NCBI RefSeq assembly: GCF_013114545.1
Contig: NZ_VTXI01000029.1
Coordinates: forward strand, 1 to 56,316
Length of the DNA: 56,316 nucleotides
Source of the DNA: Vibrio sp. RE86
GTDB lineage: Bacteria > Pseudomonadota > Gammaproteobacteria > Enterobacterales > Vibrionaceae
Direction: 5' to 3'
The position numbers were made by a program, and so were the translations under genes. How positions within the stretch are numbered: position 1 is the stretch's first letter; each line of letters starts with the position of its first letter. Below are positions 1-8,190 of this stretch, one piece after another. A model generated the notes under the pieces. It searched no databases. It was not told the origin of the DNA and saw nothing but the letters and a program-made list of their open reading frames with translations.

Positions 1-24
1 CTAAAAATCAAGGGAGCATTTAAC

Positions 25-85
25 ATGGGTAGAACTACAGGCAAAGCCCAACTGAATGATAACCACCTACTGAAGTAGGTGGTTT
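25..85 (+). repeat. Perfect hairpin with a short upstream open frame; possible IS200/IS605-type end
   Basis: Positions 61-70 and 75-84 form a perfect 10-bp inverted repeat around a TGAA loop. The same bases end a tiny open frame (ATG at 25, TAG at 76-78, 17 residues) that has a purine-rich stretch GGGAG ten bases upstream. Subterminal hairpins of this kind occur at the ends of IS200/IS605 elements, and a small hairpin could also be a terminator stem, but no T-run follows it. Only the last bases of whatever lies to the left are visible, so the assignment is a guess. Confidence 0.3.
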
Positions 86-98
86 AGGGCTGAAAATA

Positions 99-121
99 AA
101 AAAGTGCCGTAAGGCACTTTT
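99..121 (-). terminator. Rho-independent terminator of the chemotaxis operon
   Basis: AAAGTGCC / GGCACTTT is an 8-bp stem with a GTAA loop (101-120). On the minus strand it is followed by a T-rich tract. It sits directly downstream of the DUF2802 gene, the last gene of the flagellar/chemotaxis operon. Confidence 0.8.
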
Positions 122-128
122 AATCATC

Positions 129-623
129 TTATCGTCTCATTGCTCGCTTTCTTGCAGCAGAACGCTGCCGTTCTGGGCTACTTTCAAGAGGTGGGACTTT
201 TTCTTGCCCTGCAATTTTTTTCTGCAGAGACATCATGAGTTCAGCTTCCGCCTTAGGCAGTTCACACTCTTCAATTAACTCATTGATATCAGCACCAAGC
301 TGAACCATTTTGCTAGCTCTGGAGTAAAGGCGTCCATCACTATCAGCTTGCTCTAACTCAGTGATTCGTTCATTGAGGTGTTGAATAATGTCTTGCTGTT
401 CACTCACTTTTTGCCCCAAACCAACCACAACAGATCGAACTTCTAACAGCTGCTTATTCGCTTTTTGCAGTTCTTTCTCTAAATGGCGGGTTTGTTGGCG
501 CTGGTGTTCAGATGTTCGCGTCTGTCCTTGCTTCAGGCGTAGTAACACCAAGCCTAATAATAAGAAAACTAACGCGGTTGCTCCAGCAATCACTGGAGCA
601 CTGGTCATCCAACTACTGTCCAT
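129..623 (-). CDS. DUF2802 family membrane-anchored coiled-coil protein
   Basis: A 164-residue protein with one N-terminal membrane segment (about residues 9-28, AGATALVFLLLGLVLL) followed by a long charged helical stretch (about 35-90, rich in Q, E, K and L) that looks like a coiled coil. A small C-terminal region contains LGADINELIEECELPKAEAELM, the conserved part of DUF2802, which resembles a helix-turn-helix-like segment. It is the last gene of the operon; its start codon overlaps the cheW stop by one base. This gene follows cheW in Vibrio polar flagellar clusters. The molecular function is not known; a role connected with chemotaxis or polar motility is inferred only from position. Confidence 0.85.
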   Translation of the reverse strand: MDSSWMTSAPVIAGATALVFLLLGLVLLRLKQGQTRTSEHQRQQTRHLEKELQKANKQLLEVRSVVVGLGQKVSEQQDIIQHLNERITELEQADSDGRLYSRASKMVQLGADINELIEECELPKAEAELMMSLQKKIAGQEKVPPLESSPERQRSAARKRAMRR

Positions 624-1117
624 TATAGGTGAGCCATCTCATCCCATTCTTCGTCAGTCAGAAGCTTATTGAGGTCAACCAAGATAAGTAGCTTACCATC
701 GCGGTTGCTAACACCTTGGATGAACTTCGCACTTTCATCTGTACCAACGCTTGGCGTAGTATCAATTTCAGAAGAACGTAGGTATACAACTTCAGCAACA
801 CTATCAACCAGAATACCGATCACTTGGTGCTCAGACTCAATCACGATAATACGAGTGTTATCTGTAATTTCACCTTCCATTAGACCGAAGCGAGAACGTG
901 TGTCAATAACAGTCACAACGTTACCACGAAGGTTAATAATACCTAGTACATAGTCAGGCGCACCCGGCACTGGCGCAATTTCAGTGTAGCGCAGAACTTC
1001 ACGCACCTGCATTACGTTGATACCGTAAGTTTCTTCTTCTAATTGGAACGTCACCCACTGAAGCACTTCGTCGTTAGACTGCTCTTTTCTTACTTCTACT
1101 TCATTAGTTTGAGACAT
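623..1117 (-). CDS. cheW: Chemotaxis coupling protein CheW
   Basis: A 164-residue CheW domain protein, typical length for the family. It links methyl-accepting chemoreceptors to the kinase CheA in polar signalling arrays at the cytoplasmic membrane. The core is recognisable: VTFQLEEETYGINVMQVREVLR, the GIINLRGNVVTVIDTR strand-turn and the IVIESEHQVIGILVDSVAEV segment. It lies 37 bases downstream of parP and overlaps the DUF2802 gene by one base, so it is cotranscribed with the ParC/ParP array-positioning genes. The start codon follows a purine-rich ribosome site (GAGAGGATAAGGT). Confidence 0.97.
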   Translation of the reverse strand: MSQTNEVEVRKEQSNDEVLQWVTFQLEEETYGINVMQVREVLRYTEIAPVPGAPDYVLGIINLRGNVVTVIDTRSRFGLMEGEITDNTRIIVIESEHQVIGILVDSVAEVVYLRSSEIDTTPSVGTDESAKFIQGVSNRDGKLLILVDLNKLLTDEEWDEMAHL

Positions 1118-1154
1118 ACCTTATCCTCTCTAAGCCCCAATTGGCATAAATGTT

Positions 1155-2147
1155 CTAATTATCTAGTGCTTTGACATCAAGCCCTGCATTAAGCATAGCT
1201 ATCAATGCTTCTACATGGATCAAAGCACACATTTTTTCTGTGACCATTCCGGCAAGCCAAGGGCGTTTACCTGCGGTTTCGCGCCAGCGTACCATCTCTG
1301 GATTCAATGATTCGGTACCCATTAACTGGGTTGATGCCAATCCCCACATACTCTCGCCTAGCATGACGATGTATTGATATTGGTCTTTGTAATCTTCACC
1401 TGAGAGCTTTTCTGCCATTACCCATTTCGCGGTATCGACAACATCAAGCTGAGCTTCTCGGCTAGTCTGTAACCCTAAATACCATTCAGGGCGACCAATG
1501 AGATGATTCATTTCGCCAATGCGGTGAATTCCACCGAGCTCATCAAGCGGGACAGCAAACGTCACGTTATTGACGTCGAAGTAGAGAACTTGAAAGTCGA
1601 TATTACGCTGAGTGGATTGCCACTCGCCTAACCCTCCAGCGCCCACTTGTGTCTCAAGCTCGTGGCTAGTTTCGACCTCTACCTCTTCCGAGATAACTTC
1701 TTCAATTTCTGGCAGTGCGATCTCTGGTTCAATAATCGGTTCTTGAACTTCAGCGATTGGCTCAAACACTTCTGGTTCAGAGATATCCCAATCCTGGAGT
1801 TCAACGACTTCTTCTTCAGCCTGAGCGATAGAAGCCGTGTTTTGATCCATGACTTCTTCTAAATCTAATTCAGCAACCGGGTTGGAGGATTCAAGCTGCT
1901 TGAGTAAGCGTTCGACATCCTCCAAGTTTGGTGCTTCAACAGGCTCTGTCGAAAATTCGTAATAACTCATTTCTTCCACCGACTGAACCATAGGTTCCAA
2001 AGTAAGTTCCGGTGGCTCTGGCAAGATTGTTGACTGCTCGTCTTGATCTGTAAACTCTTGTTCGATGACTTCTTCCGATTCTTCAAGTAAAGCGGAGAAA
2101 TAATCATCTAGAGCTTGCTCACTTGAGAGTAACGATTGGTTAGTCAT
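1155..2147 (-). CDS. parP: ParP, CheW-like chemotaxis array positioning protein
   Basis: A 330-residue protein. Residues 1 to about 165 are very acidic and proline-containing, of low complexity. The C-terminal half (about 180-325) is a CheW-like domain (FQVLYFDVNNVTFAVPLDELGGIHR ... ALIHVEALIAMLN). In Vibrio, ParP couples CheA and receptors to the polar ATPase ParC through this CheW-like array-integration domain, so that daughter cells inherit chemotaxis arrays. Its ATG lies inside the end of parC (8-base overlap), which implies translational coupling and matches the known ParC-ParP partnership. Assignment rests on domain architecture plus its place between parC and cheW. Confidence 0.92.
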   Translation of the reverse strand: MTNQSLLSSEQALDDYFSALLEESEEVIEQEFTDQDEQSTILPEPPELTLEPMVQSVEEMSYYEFSTEPVEAPNLEDVERLLKQLESSNPVAELDLEEVMDQNTASIAQAEEEVVELQDWDISEPEVFEPIAEVQEPIIEPEIALPEIEEVISEEVEVETSHELETQVGAGGLGEWQSTQRNIDFQVLYFDVNNVTFAVPLDELGGIHRIGEMNHLIGRPEWYLGLQTSREAQLDVVDTAKWVMAEKLSGEDYKDQYQYIVMLGESMWGLASTQLMGTESLNPEMVRWRETAGKRPWLAGMVTEKMCALIHVEALIAMLNAGLDVKALDN

Positions 2148-2916
2148 TAATCGCTAACCTCTCAAGATGAATCAAGAGTTGCTTGTAAGCAAACACCCCG
2201 CGACTGCCTGATGCAAAGTGAGACACTGGCAAATGCTTTAAGCTAGCATCCCTAAATTTCGTATCAATAGGCACCGCAGAAGACCAAACTTGCGTCGGAT
2301 AATCTTGTTTCAGCTGCTGCAATGTTTGTAGCGATGCGCGAGTGCGCTTATCGTACATTGTTGGGACAATGGTGACATTAAACGATTTATTGCGAGATTT
2401 CTGCATAATCGCTAACGTTCGAACCATTCGCTCTAAGCCTTTCATCGCCAAGAATTCAGTCTGAACAGGAATCAAAATACGATCGCTAGCCGCTAACGCA
2501 TTAACCATCATCACGCCTAAAATTGGCGGGCAGTCGATGAGTACGTAGTCGTAATGCTCTTTTATTGCTAACAGTGCGCGTTTTAAGATCAGTCCCATAC
2601 CACTGCGGTTACCCATGACACGATCCAATGTAGCCAATGACATGTGCGCAGGAATGAGATCAATCCCTTCAATATCAGAACGCATCACCAACGGCATCAC
2701 GCTCTGCTCTGTAAACTCTTTCAATTGGAATAGATCAAACAGACTTGAAGGGACACTATCAGAGTCGTATCCAAGGTAAGTCGTCAGAGAGCCATGCGGG
2801 TCAGTATCAACCAACAGTACACGCTTACCTTGTTTACTTAGCAAACCCGCCAGTGTGATCGTTGTGGTTGTTTTCCCCACTCCACCCTTTTGGTTCGCTA
2901 TGCTCCATACAATCAT
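2140..2916 (-). CDS. parC: ParC, ParA-family ATPase for polar chemotaxis arrays
   Basis: A 258-residue ParA/MinD-type ATPase. The deviant Walker A is near the N terminus (KGGVGKTTTTITLAGLL, residues 10-26), followed by VDTDPHGSLTTYLG and the Walker B-like DYVLIDCPP (about 122-130). Proteins of this family form ATP-dependent dimers. In Vibrio the ParC orthologue is recruited to the old pole by HubP and places chemotaxis arrays there together with ParP. It lies 9 bases after cheB and overlaps parP, so it belongs to the chemotaxis operon and is not a chromosome-segregation ParA; no parB gene adjoins it. Confidence 0.95.
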   Translation of the reverse strand: MIVWSIANQKGGVGKTTTTITLAGLLSKQGKRVLLVDTDPHGSLTTYLGYDSDSVPSSLFDLFQLKEFTEQSVMPLVMRSDIEGIDLIPAHMSLATLDRVMGNRSGMGLILKRALLAIKEHYDYVLIDCPPILGVMMVNALAASDRILIPVQTEFLAMKGLERMVRTLAIMQKSRNKSFNVTIVPTMYDKRTRASLQTLQQLKQDYPTQVWSSAVPIDTKFRDASLKHLPVSHFASGSRGVFAYKQLLIHLERLAIND

Positions 2917-2925
2917 GATTGACCT

Positions 2926-4047
2926 CTATGCTAGACCGACTTCGACTAACATTCGCTCTGCAATTCTTTCTAACGGCAAGTCTTCTGTGGAAATACCTGC
3001 TTTTGCAACAGCCTGAGGCATGCCATAAACGACACAACTCTCCTCGTCCTGAGCCCAAATTGTCGAACCAACACCTTTGAGCATGCGTGCACCTTCACGG
3101 CCATCAGCGCCCATCCCGGTTAGTACCATCGACAAAACTTGATCCGAGTAGATCTTTGCCGCACTACCAAAGGTAACATCAACACATGGCTTGTAGTTCA
3201 TGCGTTCACCACCATCAATGATGCGTAGCTTCGCAGAACCAGGGCGACCATCAATCATCATCTGTTTACCACCTGGAGCCAAATACGCCACCCCAGGCTT
3301 TAGCACGTCACCATCTTCTGCTTCTTTCACCTGAATCTTACACAGGGAATTAAGACGGCTTGCAAATGCAGCGGTAAACGTCGCTGGCATGTGCTGAATA
3401 AGCACAATAGGATGCGGATAGTTCGCTGGGAGCTTGGTCAGAATTTTTTGTAGAGCAACAGGCCCACCAGTTGACGTGCCAATAGCAGTCAACTGGTACT
3501 TTTTACCAGAGGCTTTAAAGCGAGCTGCAGCACTCGGTTTTGAAGCGACTGGTGCTGCAGGTCTTATCGGCGTACGGGCGGTCGTCGTAGGTTTCGCTGC
3601 CGGCGCTGCTGCTGGTGTTTTAGGTGCAGCCATACGACGCATCGACGCGCGTTTTGATGCAATCTGGATAACACGCTGCTGCAGTAAGACAACCGCTTCG
3701 TCACGGTTACGTGCGATATCTTCAAACTTTTTAGGTAAGAAATCGAGAGCACCTGCCTCTAAAGCATCTAACGTTGCCTTCGCGCCATCGTGAGTCAATG
3801 ATGAGAACATCAAAATCGGCACAGGGCTTTTTGACATGATTTCGCGAACGGCAGTGATTCCGTCCATCACTGGCATTTCAATATCCATGGTAATCACATC
3901 TGGCTTGATGGATAACGCCTTTTCAACGGCTTCTTTACCATTTGTCGCTACATCGATAACTTCAAGTCGTGCTTCTGAGTTAATAATCTCACTCACTCGG
4001 CGACGAAAAAAACTTGAATCATCAACAACTAATACTTTGATTGCCAT
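2926..4047 (-). CDS. cheB: Protein-glutamate methylesterase CheB
   Basis: A 373-residue two-domain response regulator. The receiver domain (1-120) has DDSSFFRRR and the phosphoacceptor context DVITMDIEMPVMDG. A linker rich in Ala, Pro and Thr (about 140-180) leads to the methylesterase domain with the GTSTGGP serine site, IQHMP histidine site and a GMGADG aspartate region. It removes methyl groups from, and deamidates, chemoreceptors after phosphorylation by CheA, giving adaptation. It sits between cheA (24-base gap) and parC (9-base gap) in one transcription unit. Confidence 0.97.
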   Translation of the reverse strand: MAIKVLVVDDSSFFRRRVSEIINSEARLEVIDVATNGKEAVEKALSIKPDVITMDIEMPVMDGITAVREIMSKSPVPILMFSSLTHDGAKATLDALEAGALDFLPKKFEDIARNRDEAVVLLQQRVIQIASKRASMRRMAAPKTPAAAPAAKPTTTARTPIRPAAPVASKPSAAARFKASGKKYQLTAIGTSTGGPVALQKILTKLPANYPHPIVLIQHMPATFTAAFASRLNSLCKIQVKEAEDGDVLKPGVAYLAPGGKQMMIDGRPGSAKLRIIDGGERMNYKPCVDVTFGSAAKIYSDQVLSMVLTGMGADGREGARMLKGVGSTIWAQDEESCVVYGMPQAVAKAGISTEDLPLERIAERMLVEVGLA

Positions 4048-4071
4048 ATATGTCCTTCTATATTCCGCAGT

Positions 4072-6273
4072 TTAGATTCGCGACGCAGCTGCGTATTGTT
4101 TTAGCAAATCTGGCACATCTAGAATCAGTGCAATATGACCATCACTTGTGATCGTCGCACCCGCCATACCTGGCGTACCTTGCAATAGATTATCTAGAGG
4201 TTTGATCACAACTTCTTCTTGGCCAATCAAGGCATCAACAACAAAACCGACGCGCTGACTGCCAATTTGAACAATTACAACGTGTCCGTGGCCTTTACGC
4301 AGCTCAACTTGACCTGCTTGCGGCGCTAGCCAGTTTTGTAAATAGAAGAGTGGAATCGACTTTTCACGAACGATGATGGTTAGCTGTCCATCAACAACGT
4401 TGGTGCGGCTCAAATCTAAGTGGAAAATTTCGTTAACGCTCGCCAAAGGCAGTGCAAATGGGTGACCCGCTACACCAACCATAAGTGTCGGTAGAATCGC
4501 CAGAGTCAAAGGTACCTTGATAGTAATCTTTGTCCCTTTGCCCATTTCAGAATCAATATCGATAGAACCGTTCAAGGTATTGATCGCTGTTTTAACAACG
4601 TCCATACCTACACCACGACCCGAGATATCAGAGATCTGCTCTTTACTTGAGAAACCTGGCATAAAGATGAGGTTAAAACACTCTTTATCGGTCAGACGTG
4701 ACGCTGCATCTTCATCCATAATCCCGCGTTTTACTGCGATACCACGGAGTTTGTCTGGATCCATACCGCCGCCATCATCAACGATTGCTAGCTCAATATG
4801 GTCACCTTCTTGTGATGCAGAAAGAATGACTTTACCCGTACGAGACTTACCGTTAGATACGCGAACTTCTGGCATTTCAATGCCATGGTCAACGGAGTTA
4901 CGCACCAAGTGAATCAATGGATCCGCAAGCGCCTCAACCAAGTTCTTATCTAGGTCTGTGTCTTCACCACGCATTTCTAGCGTGATGTCTTTGTTCAGGC
5001 TTCGTGCAAGGTCGCGGACAACACGAGGGAAGCGGCCAAATACTTTCTTAATTGGCTGCATTCGCGTTTTCATTACCGCACCTTGAAGATCAGCGGTCAC
5101 GACATCTAGGTTGGCAACTGCTTTCGACATCTCTTCATCGTTGCTATTTAAACCCAAGCTTAATAAGCGGTTACGAACTAACACCAATTCACCCACCATG
5201 TTCATAATGGTATCTAAGGTCGAGGTATCAACACGCACTGTCGCTTCTGCTTGAGGCTTTTTCGCTTGCGTTGCAGGAGTCGCGGCTTCTTTTTTCGCTG
5301 GAACTTTTGGCTCTGCTTTCGCTACTGGCTGTGGAGCCGGAGTAACAGGCGCGGCTGGTGCTGGCTTTTCAGCAGCAACTGCAACGTTTTCTGACGCTGG
5401 CTTCGTTGCGGCATCTAGCTCTTCAATGCTTGGGCCTTTACCTGAGCCGTGCAGATCATCAAGAAGCTTTTCAAACTCTTCGTCTGTCATCAAATCACTG
5501 TCAACTGCAGATGGTGCTGCTGGCGCTGGAGGCACTGGTGGTGGAGTCGGAGCAGCAGGCGCTTCGTTTTCGCCTGGCGCTTTACCTACACCGTGTAGCT
5601 CGTCCAGTAATTTTTCGAACTCGTCGTCAGTGATATCACTGCTCATGTCAACGCTAGCTGCAGGGGCTGGCGGAGGTGTCGAGGCAGCAGCGGCTGATTG
5701 GCCAGGCGCACTGCCTGAACCATGAAGTTCATCCAGTAGTTTTTCAAACTCGTCTTGAGTAATTTCATCGATGGATCCCGATGAAATGTCAGCTTGAGGC
5801 GCAGGTGCCTCAACCACTGGCTCAGGTACGACAGGCGCTTCTACAGCTGGAGGCGCTTGAGCTACGACGGCTTCGTCTGCCGCCTCAGGGGAGCTTAGAC
5901 GGTGAAGTTCATCCAAAAGGCTTTGCTCTGCTTTTGGCAACTCTTCACGTTCTTGAACCGCTTGGAACTGTTCATTTACGGTATCTAGCGCTTTAAGCAT
6001 GGTATCCATAAGGCTAGCGCTCACTTGGCGCTGACCATTACGCAAGATATCGAACACGTTCTCTGCACCGTGACAAGTATCAACAAGTTCGGTAAGCGAT
6101 AGGAAACCTGCACCACCTTTCACTGTGTGGAAGCCGCGGAAAATAGCGTTTAATAGATCTTTATCTTCAGGGTTGTTCTCTAACTCAACCAGCTGCTCTG
6201 ACAACAGCTCTAGGATTTCTCCCGCTTCGACTAAAAAGTCCTGAAGAATATCTTCGTCTAAATCGTAGCTCAT
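4072..6273 (-). CDS. cheA: Chemotaxis histidine kinase CheA
   Basis: A 733-residue kinase. The P1 phosphotransfer domain carries the histidine at residue 49 (FHTVKGGAGF). A long Pro/Ala linker (about 130-340) contains three copies of a motif of the form (D/E)EFEKLLD(D/E)LHG near residues 174, 217 and 265. Then come the dimerisation helices, the ATPase domain (LVRNSVDHGIE N-box, VDDGGGMD, GRGVGMDVV) and the CheW-like regulatory domain. It phosphorylates CheY and CheB. In Vibrio the linker is reported to include the region bound by ParP, so the repeats may be protein-docking sites; that last point is inference. A 9-base gap to cheZ and 24-base gap to cheB show one operon. Confidence 0.97.
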   Translation of the reverse strand: MSYDLDEDILQDFLVEAGEILELLSEQLVELENNPEDKDLLNAIFRGFHTVKGGAGFLSLTELVDTCHGAENVFDILRNGQRQVSASLMDTMLKALDTVNEQFQAVQEREELPKAEQSLLDELHRLSSPEAADEAVVAQAPPAVEAPVVPEPVVEAPAPQADISSGSIDEITQDEFEKLLDELHGSGSAPGQSAAAASTPPPAPAASVDMSSDITDDEFEKLLDELHGVGKAPGENEAPAAPTPPPVPPAPAAPSAVDSDLMTDEEFEKLLDDLHGSGKGPSIEELDAATKPASENVAVAAEKPAPAAPVTPAPQPVAKAEPKVPAKKEAATPATQAKKPQAEATVRVDTSTLDTIMNMVGELVLVRNRLLSLGLNSNDEEMSKAVANLDVVTADLQGAVMKTRMQPIKKVFGRFPRVVRDLARSLNKDITLEMRGEDTDLDKNLVEALADPLIHLVRNSVDHGIEMPEVRVSNGKSRTGKVILSASQEGDHIELAIVDDGGGMDPDKLRGIAVKRGIMDEDAASRLTDKECFNLIFMPGFSSKEQISDISGRGVGMDVVKTAINTLNGSIDIDSEMGKGTKITIKVPLTLAILPTLMVGVAGHPFALPLASVNEIFHLDLSRTNVVDGQLTIIVREKSIPLFYLQNWLAPQAGQVELRKGHGHVVIVQIGSQRVGFVVDALIGQEEVVIKPLDNLLQGTPGMAGATITSDGHIALILDVPDLLKQYAAASRI

Positions 6274-6282
6274 ATATAACCT

Positions 6283-7002
6283 CTAAAACCCAAGACTTGA
6301 GAGTAAATCGTCAACTTCGTCTTGTGATGAAACGGCATCATCCCTTTCTTGAGCGTTAAGGATTGGACCTTCCGGGTCCGTAGATGCTTTCTTGTTGTTA
6401 TTGTTGCTGTCTTCTAAATGGGTGGTACTAAACGCAGTTAGAATTTCCACTAACCGCCCTTCAACTTCGTCCACCAAAGTAATAACACGTCGTATAATTT
6501 GACCTGTTAGGTCTTGAAAGTCTTGAGCCATCAATATCTCGGTCAATTGACCGCGTAGCTCCGAGCTGTCACCTTCAACCTCACTTAGTAGGTTATCGAT
6601 TCGATGACAAAGTGCTTTGAACTCCGCAAGCTCAATACGACCATGCATAAGCTCATTCCATTGAGGACGTACCTGTAGTAAGCCCTCATGGAGATTATCA
6701 GCAATAGGCATACAGCGATCGACCGCATCCATGGTTTTATTCGCAGCAACTTCAGTCTTATCAATGACGTATTGGAGGCGATCCCTAGCGTCAGGGATTT
6801 CGTCATTGGCGATCTGACTCATTCGTTCATCCACGCTGAAATGTTTAATCGACTCATGTAAGTCACGAGTCAATTCTCCAATTTCTTGCAGCATAGGATT
6901 CGAGGTGCCCTCATAAATGCCTTTAACAAGAGTATTTGCTTCTTGTTGCTGGTCATTTTCTAACAGCTCAACGAGTTGCTTTGCCTGTTCTAATGAAATC
7001 AT
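6283..7002 (-). CDS. cheZ: Protein phosphatase CheZ
   Basis: A 239-residue, largely helical protein that dephosphorylates CheY-P and so ends the motor-switching signal. The active-site region is clear: LTEILMAQDFQDLTGQIIRRV (about 158-178) contains the conserved Asp-x-x-Asp-Gln-Thr/Ser-Gly-type glutamine. The C terminus (DEVDDLLSSLGF) matches the conserved CheY-binding tail. It sits between cheY (39-base gap) and cheA (9-base gap). Confidence 0.96.
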   Translation of the reverse strand: MISLEQAKQLVELLENDQQQEANTLVKGIYEGTSNPMLQEIGELTRDLHESIKHFSVDERMSQIANDEIPDARDRLQYVIDKTEVAANKTMDAVDRCMPIADNLHEGLLQVRPQWNELMHGRIELAEFKALCHRIDNLLSEVEGDSSELRGQLTEILMAQDFQDLTGQIIRRVITLVDEVEGRLVEILTAFSTTHLEDSNNNNKKASTDPEGPILNAQERDDAVSSQDEVDDLLSSLGF

Positions 7003-7041
7003 TCTGAATATTGGCCTCTCACGCTTTAGTCAAAGCTTTGA

Positions 7042-7434
7042 CTATAAACGTTCGAAAATTTTATCTAGTTTTTCTTTTAATGTTGCTGCTGTGAACGGCT
7101 TAACAATATAGCCATTAACACCTGCTTGAGCGGCTTCAATGATCTGCTCGCGTTTCGCTTCTGCTGTAATCATTAACACTGGTAGGTGTTTTAGCTCAGC
7201 ATCAGCACGGATATGCTTGAGTAGGTCAATGCCCTGCATGCCTGGCATATTCCAGTCTGTCACGACAAAGTCGAATTCACCTTTCTTGAGCATTGGTAAC
7301 GCCGTTAAGCCGTCATCCGCTTCTTGGGTATTATTGAAACCCAAATCACGAAGTAGGTTCTTAACGATACGGCGCATTGTTGAAAAGTCGTCAACAATAA
7401 GGATCTTCATGTTTTTATTCAAAATTGCCTCCAC
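7042..7434 (-). CDS. cheY: Chemotaxis response regulator CheY
   Basis: A 130-residue stand-alone receiver domain. It shows the acidic pair in LIVDDFSTMRR, the phosphoacceptor aspartate in FVVTDWNMPGMQG, the switch threonine in VLMITAEAKRE and the lysine in GYIVKPFTAATL. CheY-P binds the flagellar switch and changes rotation. The first eight residues (MEAILNKN) extend slightly beyond the E. coli protein, as in other Vibrio CheY-3-type proteins. It follows fliA by 21 bases and precedes cheZ. Confidence 0.97.
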   Translation of the reverse strand: MEAILNKNMKILIVDDFSTMRRIVKNLLRDLGFNNTQEADDGLTALPMLKKGEFDFVVTDWNMPGMQGIDLLKHIRADAELKHLPVLMITAEAKREQIIEAAQAGVNGYIVKPFTAATLKEKLDKIFERL

Positions 7435-7455
7435 TGAATTTGAGATCAGTGATTT

Positions 7456-8190
7456 TTACTCATTATTTGTCCAAGCACTCAACTTTGTGCGTAGACGCTG
7501 CATTGATTGACTCAGTATTTGGCTAACGCGTGACTCGCTAACACCAATTACCTCGCCGATTTCTTTTAAGTTTAACTCTTCATCATAATAAAGCGAAAGT
7601 ACTAGAGCTTCACGTTCTGGCAGAGATTTTATTGAATCCACTAATGCTTTGCGGAAAGATTCATCTGCCACACCTTTAAAAGGTAAGTTCTCGTCTTCGC
7701 TATCTTCTGGTGATATCGAGTCTTCCGATACACCTAAGTCTTCAATTCCAACCAAACGAGAACAGTTTATATCCGTCAAAATCGTATGGTATTGATCTAG
7801 ACTAATGCCCATCCGTTGTGCAACTTCTGCATCAGTCGGGTCGCGATTTAACTCACCCTCAAGTACTGCAATAGTTTGACTAACCTCTCGGTTATGTTTG
7901 TGAACTGAGCGTGGTACCCAGTCCCCTCGACGAATATCATCGAGCATTGCACCTCGAATGCGAATCCCTGCATAGGTTTCGAAGCTCGCACCTTTACTAC
8001 CGTCGTAGTTCTTCTGGGCTTCTAGCAGGCCAATCATACCCGCCTGAATAAGATCTTCTACTTGCACACTCGGGGGTAACCGTCCGAGTAAGTGATGAGC
8101 AATACGCTTCACCAACACCGAGTATTTTTCTAAAAATGCTCGCTGACTGTTTTGGTTTGCGTACTGGTCATAAGTCAAAGCCTTATTCAC
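7456..8190 (-). CDS. fliA: Flagellar sigma factor FliA (sigma-28)
   Basis: A 244-residue sigma-70-family factor that directs RNA polymerase to late flagellar promoters. Region 2 has QVEDLIQAGMIGLLEAQKNYD and FETYAGIRIRGAMLDDIR; region 4 has LNLKEIGEVIGVSESRVSQI. Two start codons are possible, TTG at 8193 and GTG at 8190; the GTG was chosen because it gives the N terminus MNKALTYDQ usual in Vibrio. Either start overlaps the end of flhG, so translation is coupled. Its activity is normally held by the anti-sigma factor FlgM, which is not in this window. Confidence 0.95.
   Translation of the reverse strand: MNKALTYDQYANQNSQRAFLEKYSVLVKRIAHHLLGRLPPSVQVEDLIQAGMIGLLEAQKNYDGSKGASFETYAGIRIRGAMLDDIRRGDWVPRSVHKHNREVSQTIAVLEGELNRDPTDAEVAQRMGISLDQYHTILTDINCSRLVGIEDLGVSEDSISPEDSEDENLPFKGVADESFRKALVDSIKSLPEREALVLSLYYDEELNLKEIGEVIGVSESRVSQILSQSMQRLRTKLSAWTNNE

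Noticed and set aside
2140..2916. Chromosome-partition ParA
   Set aside because: No parB or parS nearby; position between cheB and parP and overlap with parP identify it as ParC of the chemotaxis system.
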